Below, piece by piece: positions 11,426 to 24,470 of a stretch of 64,000 bases of DNA (position 1 is its first letter; each line of letters begins with the position of its first letter). Made by a program: the position numbers and the translations under genes. The stretch is from Plasmodium malariae (lineage: Eukaryota; Apicomplexa; Aconoidasida; Haemosporida; Plasmodiidae), in contig NW_021638302.1 of assembly GCF_900090045.1 (NCBI RefSeq), forward strand, positions 1 through 64,000, in the 5' to 3' direction. The notes beneath the pieces were generated by a model. It saw only the letters and a program-made list of their open reading frames with translations. It searched no databases and was not told the origin of the DNA.

Positions 11426-14400
11426 CTAAAAAAAGAATACAAAATATATTATTTTTATTTATCTGTACGGTAATTTTTGATTAATGTTTTTTAATAAAAG
11501 GAAATTGTAAAATTATTATATATATATGTATTTATATAAGTATTGTAAAATAATCATATACATTACTATATATTCGTACGATTATTATCTTATTTAACCT
11601 TAAATGAATAAATTACAGCTGAAGATGTATCAAAATAATATTATGATATTAAATCAGAGTCAATTATATATTGAATATAAAATTCATATGCTCTTTATGA
11701 AGAAAAAGCTAGACAACTAACAATACAAATTACATATAAGTTGCATCAACAAGTATTATAGTCTTTATTTTGCAAAATTATCAGTAATATATATATAGTT
11801 TTATCTGTCTTATTTTTAAAATTATGACATATATGTATAAATAATATTACCTGTAGCAGTGTAAATAATTCCTTTTTTTCCTACTACTTTACTAGGAAAA
11901 ATAATCTATAAACTGAGTAATTATTGGTATTCATAGTGTTTCTTTGTTTCTTTGATTTTTTTATCTTATTATTTTTATTTACTTTTGTTATAGGTCATTA
12001 TATTGTTTTAATTATATCGTTAATATTTTTTTAATATTATGTATATTGTATAAATAAGTGATAAATAACGATATATAAATTAATCTATATTGTTTCTTCA
12101 TTTGCGGAATATTCTTAGCATTAACTTATTTTTATGATACTTAATATTATTTTTATATTTATTACCTATAAATTCTTTATTTATAGTATATATTATTCCT
12201 TTTAATACTATTAATATATTATATTTTAATATATACTAATTTTTTTTTTATGAAAGTATTATCAATTCTAGATATAAATCTATTCATTTGTACAAAAATT
12301 TGATTAAGTAAAAGTATATACTTAGTGTAATAATTAACAAAATTATGTATGGCTACTTATTCTAACTATAAAGAATAATTAAGGTATATTTATAATATAA
12401 TAAATTTTGCAATATAGTTGAAATAATATAAAATTAATTATAACATTGAAATAAAAAATAACATAATAATTGAATGTAAATTGAATAATATATCAAAATA
12501 GGCAAATCAAAAATTTCTGACACTTTGCTTTTGTTTTTCTGTAATTTATATGGGTATATTCTAATAAGCTGATTAAAAATATATAATATATTTATTTGAT
12601 TTTTGCTGCATTTAATTATAAGAAAATGTTTTCTTAATAATAATATATGATTAAATTGTATGAAAAATAACAAAGATTTTGAATTACTAAAATACCTTTA
12701 AGGAGTGAACAATTAAATGAAAATGAAGAACAGTTTAAACTTCTAACCAAAAACAATTGCTAGTATAATACAATATACGTATATTGTTACTTATTTTAAT
12801 GTTTCTTTTGAAGCAAGTGCATATTATATAGAGAATGCTAAGAAAATTAAAAAAAATATATTTTAATTTTAAAATTTTGTAGCTAATTACCCAGGAAATT
12901 ACGTTATTATGGTTATTTTTAATAAATCATTCATAATGAGTTACATATTAATTTATTTATATAGGATTTATTTTTTCGTTATTCTGTTATTTTTATTTTA
13001 ATATCATATATTTTACTTTATTTTTTTTTCATTAAATATGTTAATAATAATTTATAGTGGATTATAAATAAAAACAATTTATCATGTTTAAAAATATATT
13101 TTATTTATATTTATGTATTCAAATATATTACATAAATATATGTAAAAATATTTTGTATAATGAATTTATAATTGTGGACTAATATTTACCAAAAACAACA
13201 GAATATTATTTTGTCAAGTATTTGAAATAATTTCAAAAATTATGAATAAATTTAGTTTTAAAATGTTTATAAAAAATGTATATTATTTTCTTCTTTTATT
13301 ATTTTATAAAAATATGAATATATATTTTTTTCTTTGTTAATACATTTTTTTATTATTATATCATTATAATTTTTCTTATTATACTGTAATTTATGCATTA
13401 TATATATTTAAAAATAATACAATATTATTAAAAATTCATATAAATTAATGAAGTTTGCTTCATAATATTATGAATATACTATTTATGTTTTTCTTTAAAA
13501 GATAATATTTAATGTAAAATTGGATATATTTTTATGTAAAATAATAACATAACATAAGTTATGTAAATGCTGTATGAATAAAAGGTATTACATCATGAAC
13601 CCTGAAATATATGTAAAAATAAATGTATTTAAGAAAATGGAGTTCTTTGAATAACAAGTTATATTTCTTTTTCATCTAATATATAAAAAAACGCAATGTA
13701 CATATTGTCGTATATAAAATTATAAAGAGACATTAGGTTTTTAAATTTATAGTTTATATTATACAAAATATAGTTTATAATTATTAGCACAAAATTATGT
13801 TGTTAACAGACTTAAGTAATAATATACTTGAAAAACAAAAAAAATAAATTATTTTGATTATACATATGTCTTAATTTTACGAGTATAATTTTATATATAT
13901 ACATAAATATGTTGTAGTATCAAATTATAAAAGTAACATTTTTTAAAAAGTATTTTCTAGAATAAATGATTAAGTTATATTTGTGCATATTATTATAATG
14001 TAAAATACGTTATATAATATTAATGTATTAATAAGTATCATTTAATCTTATTGGATTATGTAGGATCGTGCTATGAATAATTTATTCATTATAAAATTTT
14101 ATTGTTCTGGTATGCATTTTTTAAAATTTGAGTTCCCTAACATATAACATTACTAATCATATAATTATGTTAGCATAAATGTTAGTATTTATGTATTAAT
14201 CCTGTATTTATATATGATATAGTGTTAATATTACGAATTTTTATTTAAATCTCATTATAATTCTGCTTATCTGTTACATCTACTGACAATTACACGTTTA
14301 TTGAATTATTATTTTGCTCTTTTTGCCTCTTTTTTATTCATGTATATTGTATGAATAGATTTCATATAAGAAATAAAATGTATCCTATGTATGTTAATAT

Positions 14401-17400
14401 TCAACAATATTTCGTATATTTGTTTTCCAATTAAAATTATCTGCTTTTTATATTTCTATGTCTCTATTACTCATATTTTTTTTGCGAAAAATATTTGTCT
14501 TTCAATTTCATATACTATTTTTATTTTTTTTATCTTGCTATGCTTTTTATGTGAAAATTAATATATGAATTTTTTATAATACTATTATAATCGTAATTAT
14601 ATACTATTATATTTGTAATGTTATTATTAAAAAAAATTATTCTAATCTTTTCTTTTTTGTTACTCCTTTCAAAATGCATTTAAGTTAAATTGTTCAGAAT
14701 TCTATTTCATATATACGAAGGAATATGTAATTAAACATTTATAAATTACAATCTTGAACAGCATACATTATATAGTTACTTCTCTAAGACGAATTTTCTA
14801 TTTCTTTCACATAACCATTTATCTGTATTGGGGAATTTCGTATATATATATATTATTATTTTTTCTTATTAAAGCTCAAAGAAGAGTATAAGTGAAGTAA
14901 ACTATTATTAAATAAATTGCATATTTATATATAGAGCACTATTGAAACAGTAATTTCTTGTAGTAACATATTACAGGGATACTGTGAAACGTTCAAAATT
15001 TTGAATAAATTAATTTTTAGTACTAAGCAAAAGGAAACATGAATAATACTGCAATAAATGTAAATATAATAAGTGAAAATATAAAGATAAATGCATAAAC
15101 CGTAGCTTTAGAAGTAGATTTTTTTTGTACCAGTAAATGGAAAATTAGAATTTTATTAGATCTGTATATCTTTGAGATTTAGTATTTTCATGCAGTTAAT
15201 TAATATGCTTTAAAAGATGTATGCTTTTGAACATACGTGCTATTTATAAGGGAGTTATTCATTTGTAATATTTTCCATCTATGTATAAAAATTATTTTAT
15301 TTATTGTATCATATCTACTAATATGACTATTATATAATCAATTATATGTCTTAACTTGGATGAGAAGGATACATATGCAGTTGAATTATGGGAGAATTTT
15401 AGAAATAGTGAAACAGATAATTTTTGTGTTAAATTATAATAAGGGCTGAAAAATGAAACATGTCTTCTTTGTAAAAAAGTAAAATATTGATTTATTTGGT
15501 TAATTATATACGAAACTACATAAATAATATATTAGTTTCGATAAAAATTAGATATGTAAATGAACAATTTATTTTTTATAAACATGGTATTATAAAGCTA
15601 GTAAAAATATGAAAATTGTATTGTGGAAATGGAAAATTAATATCTTTTGTTCATTAAACTGCGTTATTACAATGCATTAATAATGGAACATATTAAATAT
15701 AAAAAATATATTACACAAAAATAGGTAAAGATTTTTGAGATATATATGTAAAGAAAAACTATCCTTATGCTATACGTACGTGAAAATATATAATAAAATA
15801 TTTTACTAGGAAAATAAACTTTTTGTATATGAATGCTCAAATTGGGAAAAATATAAATAATTCATACAAATATATGTTTACTTGTTATAAAAAATGATCA
15901 AAATATATTAAGAAATAATGAATATTGTTAAAATTAAAAAATCCTGTTCATTAGTAAATGACTTGGAGGATTCTGCGGTATTAAGGGTTCATTTTAGTAA
16001 TACATTTTGCAAGTTATATATATATTATTATGAATATTTAAAATATTTTTGCATATATTTTATAATAAAACATTAACTGTACTTATAAATGTGAGATTAC
16101 CGTATTAGGAAAAAACTCAAAAGAAACTAAGAGTCTCACTACATGTCTTCAAGACAATAATATATATATATGTATGTTAAAAGAGAAAAATACATTAGAG
16201 TTAATTTAAAATTGTTTTTTTTTTTAAACATTTAATTGTTTAATTTGATGAACAATATTTATTGAAGTAAAAAATAGTATATAGTTTTACATCGGATAAT
16301 TATAATATGTTTTTATGCTTTTGATATATTTATAATTTACATGCTCAACACAGAATATATAAAGTATAAAATTATTAAGGTATAATATATATTTTGTAAA
16401 GTTATTTTTAATAAATTATTATTTATTTATGTTAATTTTTTAATGTGTCCTTAGAATTTGTTCCGGGTATTATTGCTATGAAAAAGAACAAATAGAAAAA
16501 CAATATATTCTTTCAATTATTATAAAAAAAATATTTCTAAATAACATATTTTATTAAAATATATTCTTATTTATTATGTGTATATTATATCTTATAAATT
16601 ATAATTATTTTTAAATATATTTCATTTGATACACCACTGAACTGAGAAAAATGTATTAAATACTTTCAAGGAAATTTTACTTCTTATCTCAATTTTTTGC
16701 TTCTTATTTTTTATTATATTTATGTTTCTTCTAAATATATATTTTTAGGTAATAAACAGCAAAAATAAATTAATTCCATGAGTTTACAGTTATTTCGCTT
16801 ACAAATAATGATATATAATAAAATCATTTAAAAATTATTCTTTTCAAAATTATGCTACGAATATGAATAATTTTTTTTTTTAATTAGCTCTGAAATATAT
16901 ATTTTTTTTATATATTATTGGGTATCATATTAATATGATTTTTTAAATACATTATATATCGTAATGAATTCATTTTTTTTAATTTTTATAATTAATATAA
17001 TACATAATTTTTTCAAAACTTCTGTTCTATTAAATACTATTAATAGTATTATATTGTTACGATTATAGATATATTTCTACAATAATAAGCATTCGTTCAA
17101 TAATGTAATATTTACAAAATTATCATTATTAATAAGAAATAATTATTAAAATTAGAAATAATTTTCTTAATATATAGTATAATCTATAATCTATATTCTA
17201 TACTTCATAAACTTAAATATATTTAATAATTTGAAATATTAAAAGATAATGTATATATTTGTTTTTTCTTGTTTTTTTTGAAAAGTATTATATAAAAATT
17301 ATTTAATTACTGTACTATATTAAATTATACATTTTGGATATTTATAAATAAATACAAATTATATTAATTTTATTATAATTAATTTCTTATAAATAACATC

Positions 17401-17588
17401 AAGATATAAATTATGTAATACATCTTTAAATTTTCCATTGTTCGTGTTTTGTGTGAAAAACGTTTTAATTATATATATGTAAATACATTATTAAAAATAA
17501 ATAAAAAATTAATAAAATAATTATAGTAAACAATATAATTAAAAAATATTACATTATAGTTTGTTTTTTTCCTACTGAATATAGTACA
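11426..17588. other. Non-coding AT-rich region between STP1 and fam-l
   Basis: No convincing gene was seen in about 6.2 kb. The left end should contain the STP1 promoter and the right end the promoter of the fam-l-type gene. A short non-repetitive patch at about 15340-15420 could translate to a few dozen residues, but has no recognisable motif or exon structure. Confidence 0.55.
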
Positions 17589-17606
17589 ATGTTAAAATTA
17601 TATATC

Positions 17607-18431
17607 ATGGAACAAAATATTAAGTCATTATATTTTATTAAAAGTGGAGTGTTAATCCTTTTAACTTGGTTATATTATTTCTGCAATGAAGAGGTACGAT
17701 AAAGTTATTTAGGAAAATTTTTATTTGTTTTTTATCCGGTTTTTATTTTTATCAAATCTAATTTTCATATTGAGATTAATTATTCTTTTAATTAATATAC
17801 ATATTTTTTTTTTTATTAGTGTACTTTTAATATTTCAAAGAGAGAGCATAAGTATTATGTGAAATTAGATATAAAAAATGTTCGATTGCTAGAAGAATGT
17901 GAAGGAAAAAATGACTCAAATTTTATAGAATCAAAAGAAGAGATAACTAACGATGAAGAGTACGATAAAAAGGTTACAACCAACAAAAGAAAGGGGATTA
18001 AAAAAACAAACATACAATCAGAGAGAAGTTCATTATATAAAAAAGAATTTGATAAGCAATATAAGAAACAAAAAAAATTAATATATAGAGGAAAAAAATT
18101 ATCTCACTTTGAAAGAAATTTTTTCAAGAAACTTGATTACATAGATTTTATTAAAAAAAAGCCGTCGATTAGCAATAAGACATACCAAAAGTTTGTATGT
18201 AAAAAGATTGGACACAAAATTTTTTTACCTACTTTAGTAATATCGTGGGTATTATTAGTATCATTAGGAGCTATAAATTATGGTTTTTTTATAAAAGAAA
18301 TGAAATCACAGGTTGATTTCATACAATTTCTTGTATTATTGGGTATATCAATTGTTATATTAATGTTATGGTCTGTTTTTACTTATATGAAGTTTAGAAA
18401 ATATAAAAGAATTATGAAAAGGAAATGTTAG
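17607..18431 (+). CDS. fam-l: fam-l-type exported protein, two exons, intact
   Basis: Exon 1 (17607-17693) encodes 29 residues, MEQNIKSLYF plus a hydrophobic anchor ending YYFCNEE. After a 126-nt phase-0 intron (donor GTACGAT, acceptor TATTAG), exon 2 runs 17820-18431, giving 232 residues. A perfect PEXEL, RLLEE (residues 51-55), predicts plasmepsin V cleavage and export into the host red cell. A Lys/Glu-rich middle leads to the fam-l-like block HFERNFFKKLDYIDFIKKKP. Two membrane segments follow (LPTLVISWVLLVSLGAINYG and FLVLLGISIVILMLWSVF) and a basic tail. An in-frame ATG at 17589 is an alternative start, but MEQ is the family's usual start. The same architecture, decayed, is seen at 47351-48419. 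The function is unknown. Assignment to fam-l rather than fam-m is from remembered family signatures. Confidence 0.85.
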
Positions 18432-20925
18432 AATAGATAAAAGAAATATTTTTATTTATATAAATTACGAATTAATATGATTAAATAAATGTAGCATAGT
18501 TAGTTTTATATATTATAAACATATGTAGAACTGGTTAAATTGCATAAATGTACGTATGAATAGCTAGAAAGTTTCATATACAAGATTAAATAAATATTTT
18601 ATTAGTATTTTTGTAAATTTCAATGTTTGAGCGTTTTTCACTATATAATTTATAGTATTATTTCAATTTAATTAAATATTATGGAGTGATATGTATTCGT
18701 ATATTTAAATAGATTCTTATGAAAATGTATATATGTAGATAAAAATTAATATATAATTGTACTGTTCATACAATTTTTTTGTAATATTATGATTTGTATT
18801 TGATTTAAAAACTTCTCGTTTAATTTTTTTTTTTTTTTTCTTGTACTAAACTAATGTGATTATTTGTTGACGTAATTACAGTAAGAAAATTATTATTTTT
18901 AAAACATAATAAATGTAAATTACTTAATATCTAATGTAAAGAATTAAAAGTATTTTATTATATTTATATATATGTATTTATTTACGTAAAGAAGACTTAA
19001 TATGTAATCTATAAAAAAGTTCTATAGAATATATGTGAAAAATCGTATTTAGCAGAACAATCTTTTTAGCCGTATTCTGCTATTTATTAGTCACATATTT
19101 GTAAATCTATGAATATATAATGGAAAAATACCTTTTTTAATTGAAAATATTTTATAACAATTAGCTACGATATATTATGTCTTTATAATTAAGTGAAGCA
19201 TTAATATCATTTATAATTTTATTATTGTTACTAACTGTAGCGTTAATTAAACTTTTTATAAATTGTTTAAATATATATTATATTGAAAATTTATAATTAT
19301 ATATATTGTGTATCATTCAACAATTTCATCAAGGAATTAAATTTAGTAAGACATTTATCTAAATTATAGAGAAAAATGTTTCTTTTATATTTTAATTGTA
19401 AATTTCAAAGAATGAGTTTTATATCTATTAAAAGCTATATAATTTTAGGAGTTATTAAAAAATATATATAATTTTTACAATACATTAATAATGCCTAAGA
19501 ATTTGTTTATAAGTTAGTAATACATTTCATGGTCTCTATAAATATATTAAATAATATTTCAATATCATTTTATTAATATATAAAAATAATTATAGGTTAT
19601 ATTGATGATTTCTAATTCTTTCATATATATACGTTCATTTTTTTAATAATATAAATATAGAAGATATATTCCTTTTTTCTATATATAATTCATGATACAG
19701 ATTCAAAATTTAAGTTATTTCTAAGATATATTTTATAATTATTACAGAAATGTGAGTTGTAATAGAATTGTTATATACGTTATTATTTATTTTGTTAGTT
19801 ATTATTCTCTTTTAATAAATATGAGTATTAGAATTGTTTTATTTTTATTATAACACATCTGTGATCTTTGATTAAATTCCTCTTTATGGAAAGTAAATGC
19901 GTATCTAACATAATACATGCTTACAGCTAAAAAAAATTTTGTATTTTTCTATCGAGAAATATATGGAATCTTTCATATTCATAAAATCTGTTTCATCATC
20001 CTTTTACATATTTTTAATTTTTTCGATATGTGACACTTTTGCTTGTAATTTTATATGGCTATAAATAATTTTGAGTATCAATAAATTTTGCATGCGTTTC
20101 ATGTCTTTTTTATATTTAATAAATAATGTTATTACTATAAAATACATATAAATAAATAAAGATAAATATAAAATAATATTGAATATCAATTTTCAAACAT
20201 TACTTCTTATTTAAAATAATTATATATTTCATTAACTAAAAAAATTGATATGCTCAATCAGAGGTTCAATTTTTAGAGAAGGGAATGTATAGTTTACATG
20301 ATTTCATGTACAATTATCTTAAATATATATATACTTTTGTTTTCCTACAAAGAAATATTCTTTAAAAAGTTTTTTTTTTTTTATATATATTTCTAATATA
20401 TTTTACTTGTATTAATATTCCTTAAAATTTACCATATTTAAATTAATTCATATAGTCTTTGCAAGTATTCTTAAAATTAACGTTTATAATATAATAATTT
20501 TATATAATGATATGTTTCACACAATGGCAATAATTATTGTACGCTTTGCAATATTTTTAAAAGAATTTAAATACTAACAAATAAATTATGATTAAATGCA
20601 ATGTTGTATCATTCGTAAAATTTATTAATTATGTGTATAAGGCTTCTCATACTAAATAAATCCCATTTTCTTTAAAATTTTAACTGAGGCAATCACAGTT
20701 ACGAGACAAATTCTTATCATGTTAATGGGTATGAATTTATCTATTTATTCTGAATAATTACAATAAAATTTATTCCAATATTTTTCATATTTTTTATTGA
20801 GGAAAACTACAATATGTTCCATTTAGAACTATGAATCTTCTTGTACAACCTTATAATCCATTGGAACAAGAAATTATTGTTGTAAACGTGTTGTTTTTAC
20901 AAATATGTAATTTTTGTAATAATGG
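18432..20925. other. fam-l 3' flank and non-coding DNA
   Basis: No gene is seen. The first 900 bases resemble in patches the downstream flank of the fam-l pseudogene at 48420-49320 (for example around 19240-19300 versus 49180-49240). An AAATAGATT(C/T)..TATAAAAA-like motif at about 18708-18727 recurs after other family copies. Confidence 0.5.
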
Positions 20926-21100
20926 TTTATTCTATTTGGACTTGGTTTAATCTTGAATAGGAAAAAATAAAAATATATTAAAAGATCTAGACGAACATAA
21001 TGATTATTTAGCTCCAAAAGGTTCTAAAAAATTTCATGAGAACTCCCGTGATATCAGATATTATATATCATATCATACTGTACGCAATTACAATATATAA
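20926..21100 (+). pseudogene. PIR last-exon relic
   Basis: The translation begins FILFGLGLILNRKK, which resembles the PIR last-exon start FTPFGS...RKK. After one frame shift near 20967 it continues LDEHNDYLAPKGSKKFHENS, then RDIRYYISYHTVRNYNI and a stop. The pattern of an acidic linker followed by (R)YHIxYHxV at the C-terminus is familiar from PIR/VIR cytoplasmic tails. No convincing acceptor remains before the segment, and the body exon was not recognised upstream, so this is a fragment only. Family assignment is by recognition of the tail. Confidence 0.6.
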
Positions 21101-24100
21101 TTGTTCAAAAAAAGATATCTATGTTAATAACAATTATAGTTGTGAATAAGTTAAATGAATTTTATTTTAAAAAATACAAAAAATAAAAGTGTTACTATAA
21201 ATTGTTAAAAATAAGTATATTGCATGTACAGTATATGTATATGCACAATAATAGGATAACTATAAAATGTTCGTACATAAAGACCCACGTGATATATTTT
21301 AACAAAGTAAAAAAGAATATATATATGAAGTAAAAAGATAAATATCTTACTCAAAATTATAAGTAATTAAAACAAAGAAAATATAAAAATACATTAATTT
21401 TTTTATTGAAAAAACATTATCCATGTTATTCTTGAATAGTGACATAGTCAGGATGCACAGTATTTATTATAGGTAATTCACTCATATAATATATATAAAT
21501 GAACATGTACCAAAAAGAACAATTTAATAATTAAATATGAGAAATATGAGCAGTTTCTGTAATGGAAAAAAGAATTATTATTACATTTGCTAAAATTTTG
21601 TAATAATAAGAGTATGTCATATATTATCGTAATATTAATATATATATAGTAATTTTTATACTATTATAATTATATTATTAAAAATATGATATATTTTAGA
21701 GCTATAATTTTAAAAGATAAGAGATAGAACTATATAACTTTATATTAAGTAAATTATACATAGAACAATGACATGTATTTTAATAGGATTTAATAATAAT
21801 CATTAAAACAGCAATAATATTACATATTTTACATTAAGATAATATGGATTAATATAACTTATTGTAATTTTAATGAAATGACTTATATATGTAGGTTCAT
21901 TATATAATGTGTTTCAATTTTGCATATATGTGTATATCTAAAGGTATATATGAAAATCTAGCATCTATTTATCATAAAATAATTTTTTTTTACTATATTT
22001 TAATAAATAATATTCTTTAAAATTACTTGAATTCTGAAAATATATCAACAATTATAAATTCTTGTGTGAAATAATATGAATTGTGAATTTAATTACTTAA
22101 GTGGATTTTTATAATTTATATAACAATTATTACATATTAAATAAGAAAGAACCATATTATCCAAAGCAAATAAATGATATTAAATAGGATTTTTTTTATA
22201 TAAAATTTCAGCTATATTATGTACTACTTTATATATATATATATATATATATATGTATCAATTATATTAGTGTGTCTTATTTGAATAATGCACTTGTTCA
22301 ACATATGTATTTTAATGGTAAATATTATTTTTTAAATATATAAATTATATATTCATAGTATTACGAAATAATATTCAGTGGCTCATACGAAATGGTATTA
22401 ATCTTGTATTACTTTTAATTTAATATTATGAATAAAGTGAATTACATTACTTTAACTTTCATAATATATTAGAACAAAAAAATTAATAACAAATTAATAA
22501 AAAAAATAAAAAGTTCATATATTTATAAAATAGTAAAAAAAAAAAAAAGATAAATGTGATTATACAAATATTTGAAAACAATTTTAATGTAGTTCTTCTA
22601 CTATTCCTTCAAATATTTAGCAAAATCATATATTCATTAATATTTCTATATATTAGCCCACTATTTTATGTTTTTTATGTATTATGTTTACCAAATATGT
22701 AAATAACATATTAGAATACAACAATTTAAATACATAATATTATTAAAAATAATAAAAAAAATTTATGCATAATCCTTCTGTATATAGTTATTAAACAATT
22801 TATTTTGAAAAGAAGAAGTTTAGAATGTAAACAATTAAAATAAAAAAAAAAGAGCAATAAATCAAAAATATATATAAAAATGAATTCAAAATTTAAAAAT
22901 AAATCAAACTAATAATTTTTTAGGATAAAAAATTATTTAAACATTTATATAATGGATAAATATATTATGTGAAGCAATTGTTTACAAAAATTAATTTTCA
23001 ATTAATATATATATATATACATATTTTTTTATTTTCTCACCAGTTTCTATCCCTTGTATAGACGTTTCTTCATAAGCATTAAAATTAGTAATAACATATT
23101 TACCTTATAGTATAATAACCTATATTTTTGGTTATACATTTAATTTGTTTTGTAATTACATTCACAATTTCATGTTCTAAAAATTTATAAAATAATAAGG
23201 CAGCTTTTTAATTTTGCATGCTAATTAAATATTTATTAATATTTATAAAAATATATTTCCATTAGTTATCAATTAAAAAAAGATACAAAAAAAAAAAAAA
23301 AATATAACATCTTTTTAATCCATTTATTATAATATATCTACTAATAACTAGCATAAAATAATTACGATATCTAAATATTTTGTTGTATTATTTAATGTTG
23401 TAAATTATTCCACTTACATGGAATTATAATATATTCTAAAAAACTTTTTATTCTTCATTTTACCTTTTTAAAAAAACATAATATAATTAATTTTTGCTTA
23501 TGAATATCCTTATAATATTCAATATTTAAAAAAAGTACCTGACGTTATTGTCATTGATTTATGTATCTTAATATGTATTTTAATTTTTAAATTAATTCCT
23601 GAGAAATCATATTAATAATTTGAAATATATATGCACTATAATTATATATTTAATAAATTACACTATTTTAAATCATTCAACAGAATAATAAATATCGTAT
23701 ATAATTAAATTTTAGGTAATTGACATACATATATATATAATATTAAAAGTTATATATAATTTTCAGTAGTATTTACTTTCCACAACAATATAAACAATTT
23801 AGTAAAATTTATATAATATTAATTCTTCTCTGCGTAATATCATAGTAAATATAAAGAAAAACTGAAATAATAATAATAATATAACAATGGTTTATATCAA
23901 TAATAAATAAAAAATATAACATAAAAGAAGGAAGTTACTAATATACTAATAACAATTTCTTTTATAGATTATTTATTCAAAAAAAAAAGAAAAGAATAAA
24001 AGGAATTAATTATATTAATACAGGTAGTGTTATTTCTATATATATGTCTTTGGTAAGAACAAAAAAAAGATATAATACTTATATTAATAATAATTTTTAT

Positions 24101-24400
24101 ATAGTAACTTTTATATCACTTATATATAATTTTTTAATGTTAGTTATTTAACTTTTTCTATATAAGGTTTGTATAAATTTTACACAAAAATAATTTCTCT
24201 ACAGTGATTTAAAGTAAAAATAATATTAGAATATATTCTTAGTTGTAATATATTTATATAAGGTAAAAAATATTGGAAGCATATAAAATGAATATTAATT
24301 TATTATATCATTTTTTAGTTCACATATTTATTCCTTAGTTCATAATTTTGTAATTTCTATTAATATTTATTATTTTAAAATTATGCTAATGATAAATAGA
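21101..24400. other. Non-coding AT-rich region upstream of the second STP1
   Basis: No gene is seen. The region contains a 24-bp AT microsatellite (22231-22254) and A-rich runs. The final few hundred bases presumably hold the promoter of the plus-strand STP1 gene. Confidence 0.55.
22231..22254. repeat. AT dinucleotide microsatellite
   Basis: An uninterrupted 24-base alternating AT tract in non-coding DNA. Confidence 0.9.
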
Positions 24401-24428
24401 AGGATATATATTTGTATCTTTTTTTCAG

Positions 24429-24470
24429 TTTGTTATTTAAAACGAACTAAAGTAATAATGTAAAGTCAAT
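24429..24470 (+). promoter_or_regulatory. Conserved STP1 leader after a splice-acceptor-like site
   Basis: The sequence TTTGTATCTTTTTTTCAG is followed by exactly 42 nt and then the STP1 ATG at 24471. The minus-strand STP1 gene shows the matching TTTGTATTCTTTTTTTAG, 42 nt and ATG, with similar sequence in between (TGTTATTTA and GTCAxTATGG shared). Stops in the frame of the ATG make it untranslated. Confidence 0.55.

Noticed and set aside
15982..15991. Single telomere-like AAGGGTTCAT
   Set aside because: Only one unit, with no tandem array. It does not indicate a telomere.
16090..16141. Inverted repeat GTGAGA...TCTCAC
   Set aside because: A six-base stem with a loop of nearly 40 bases is expected by chance.
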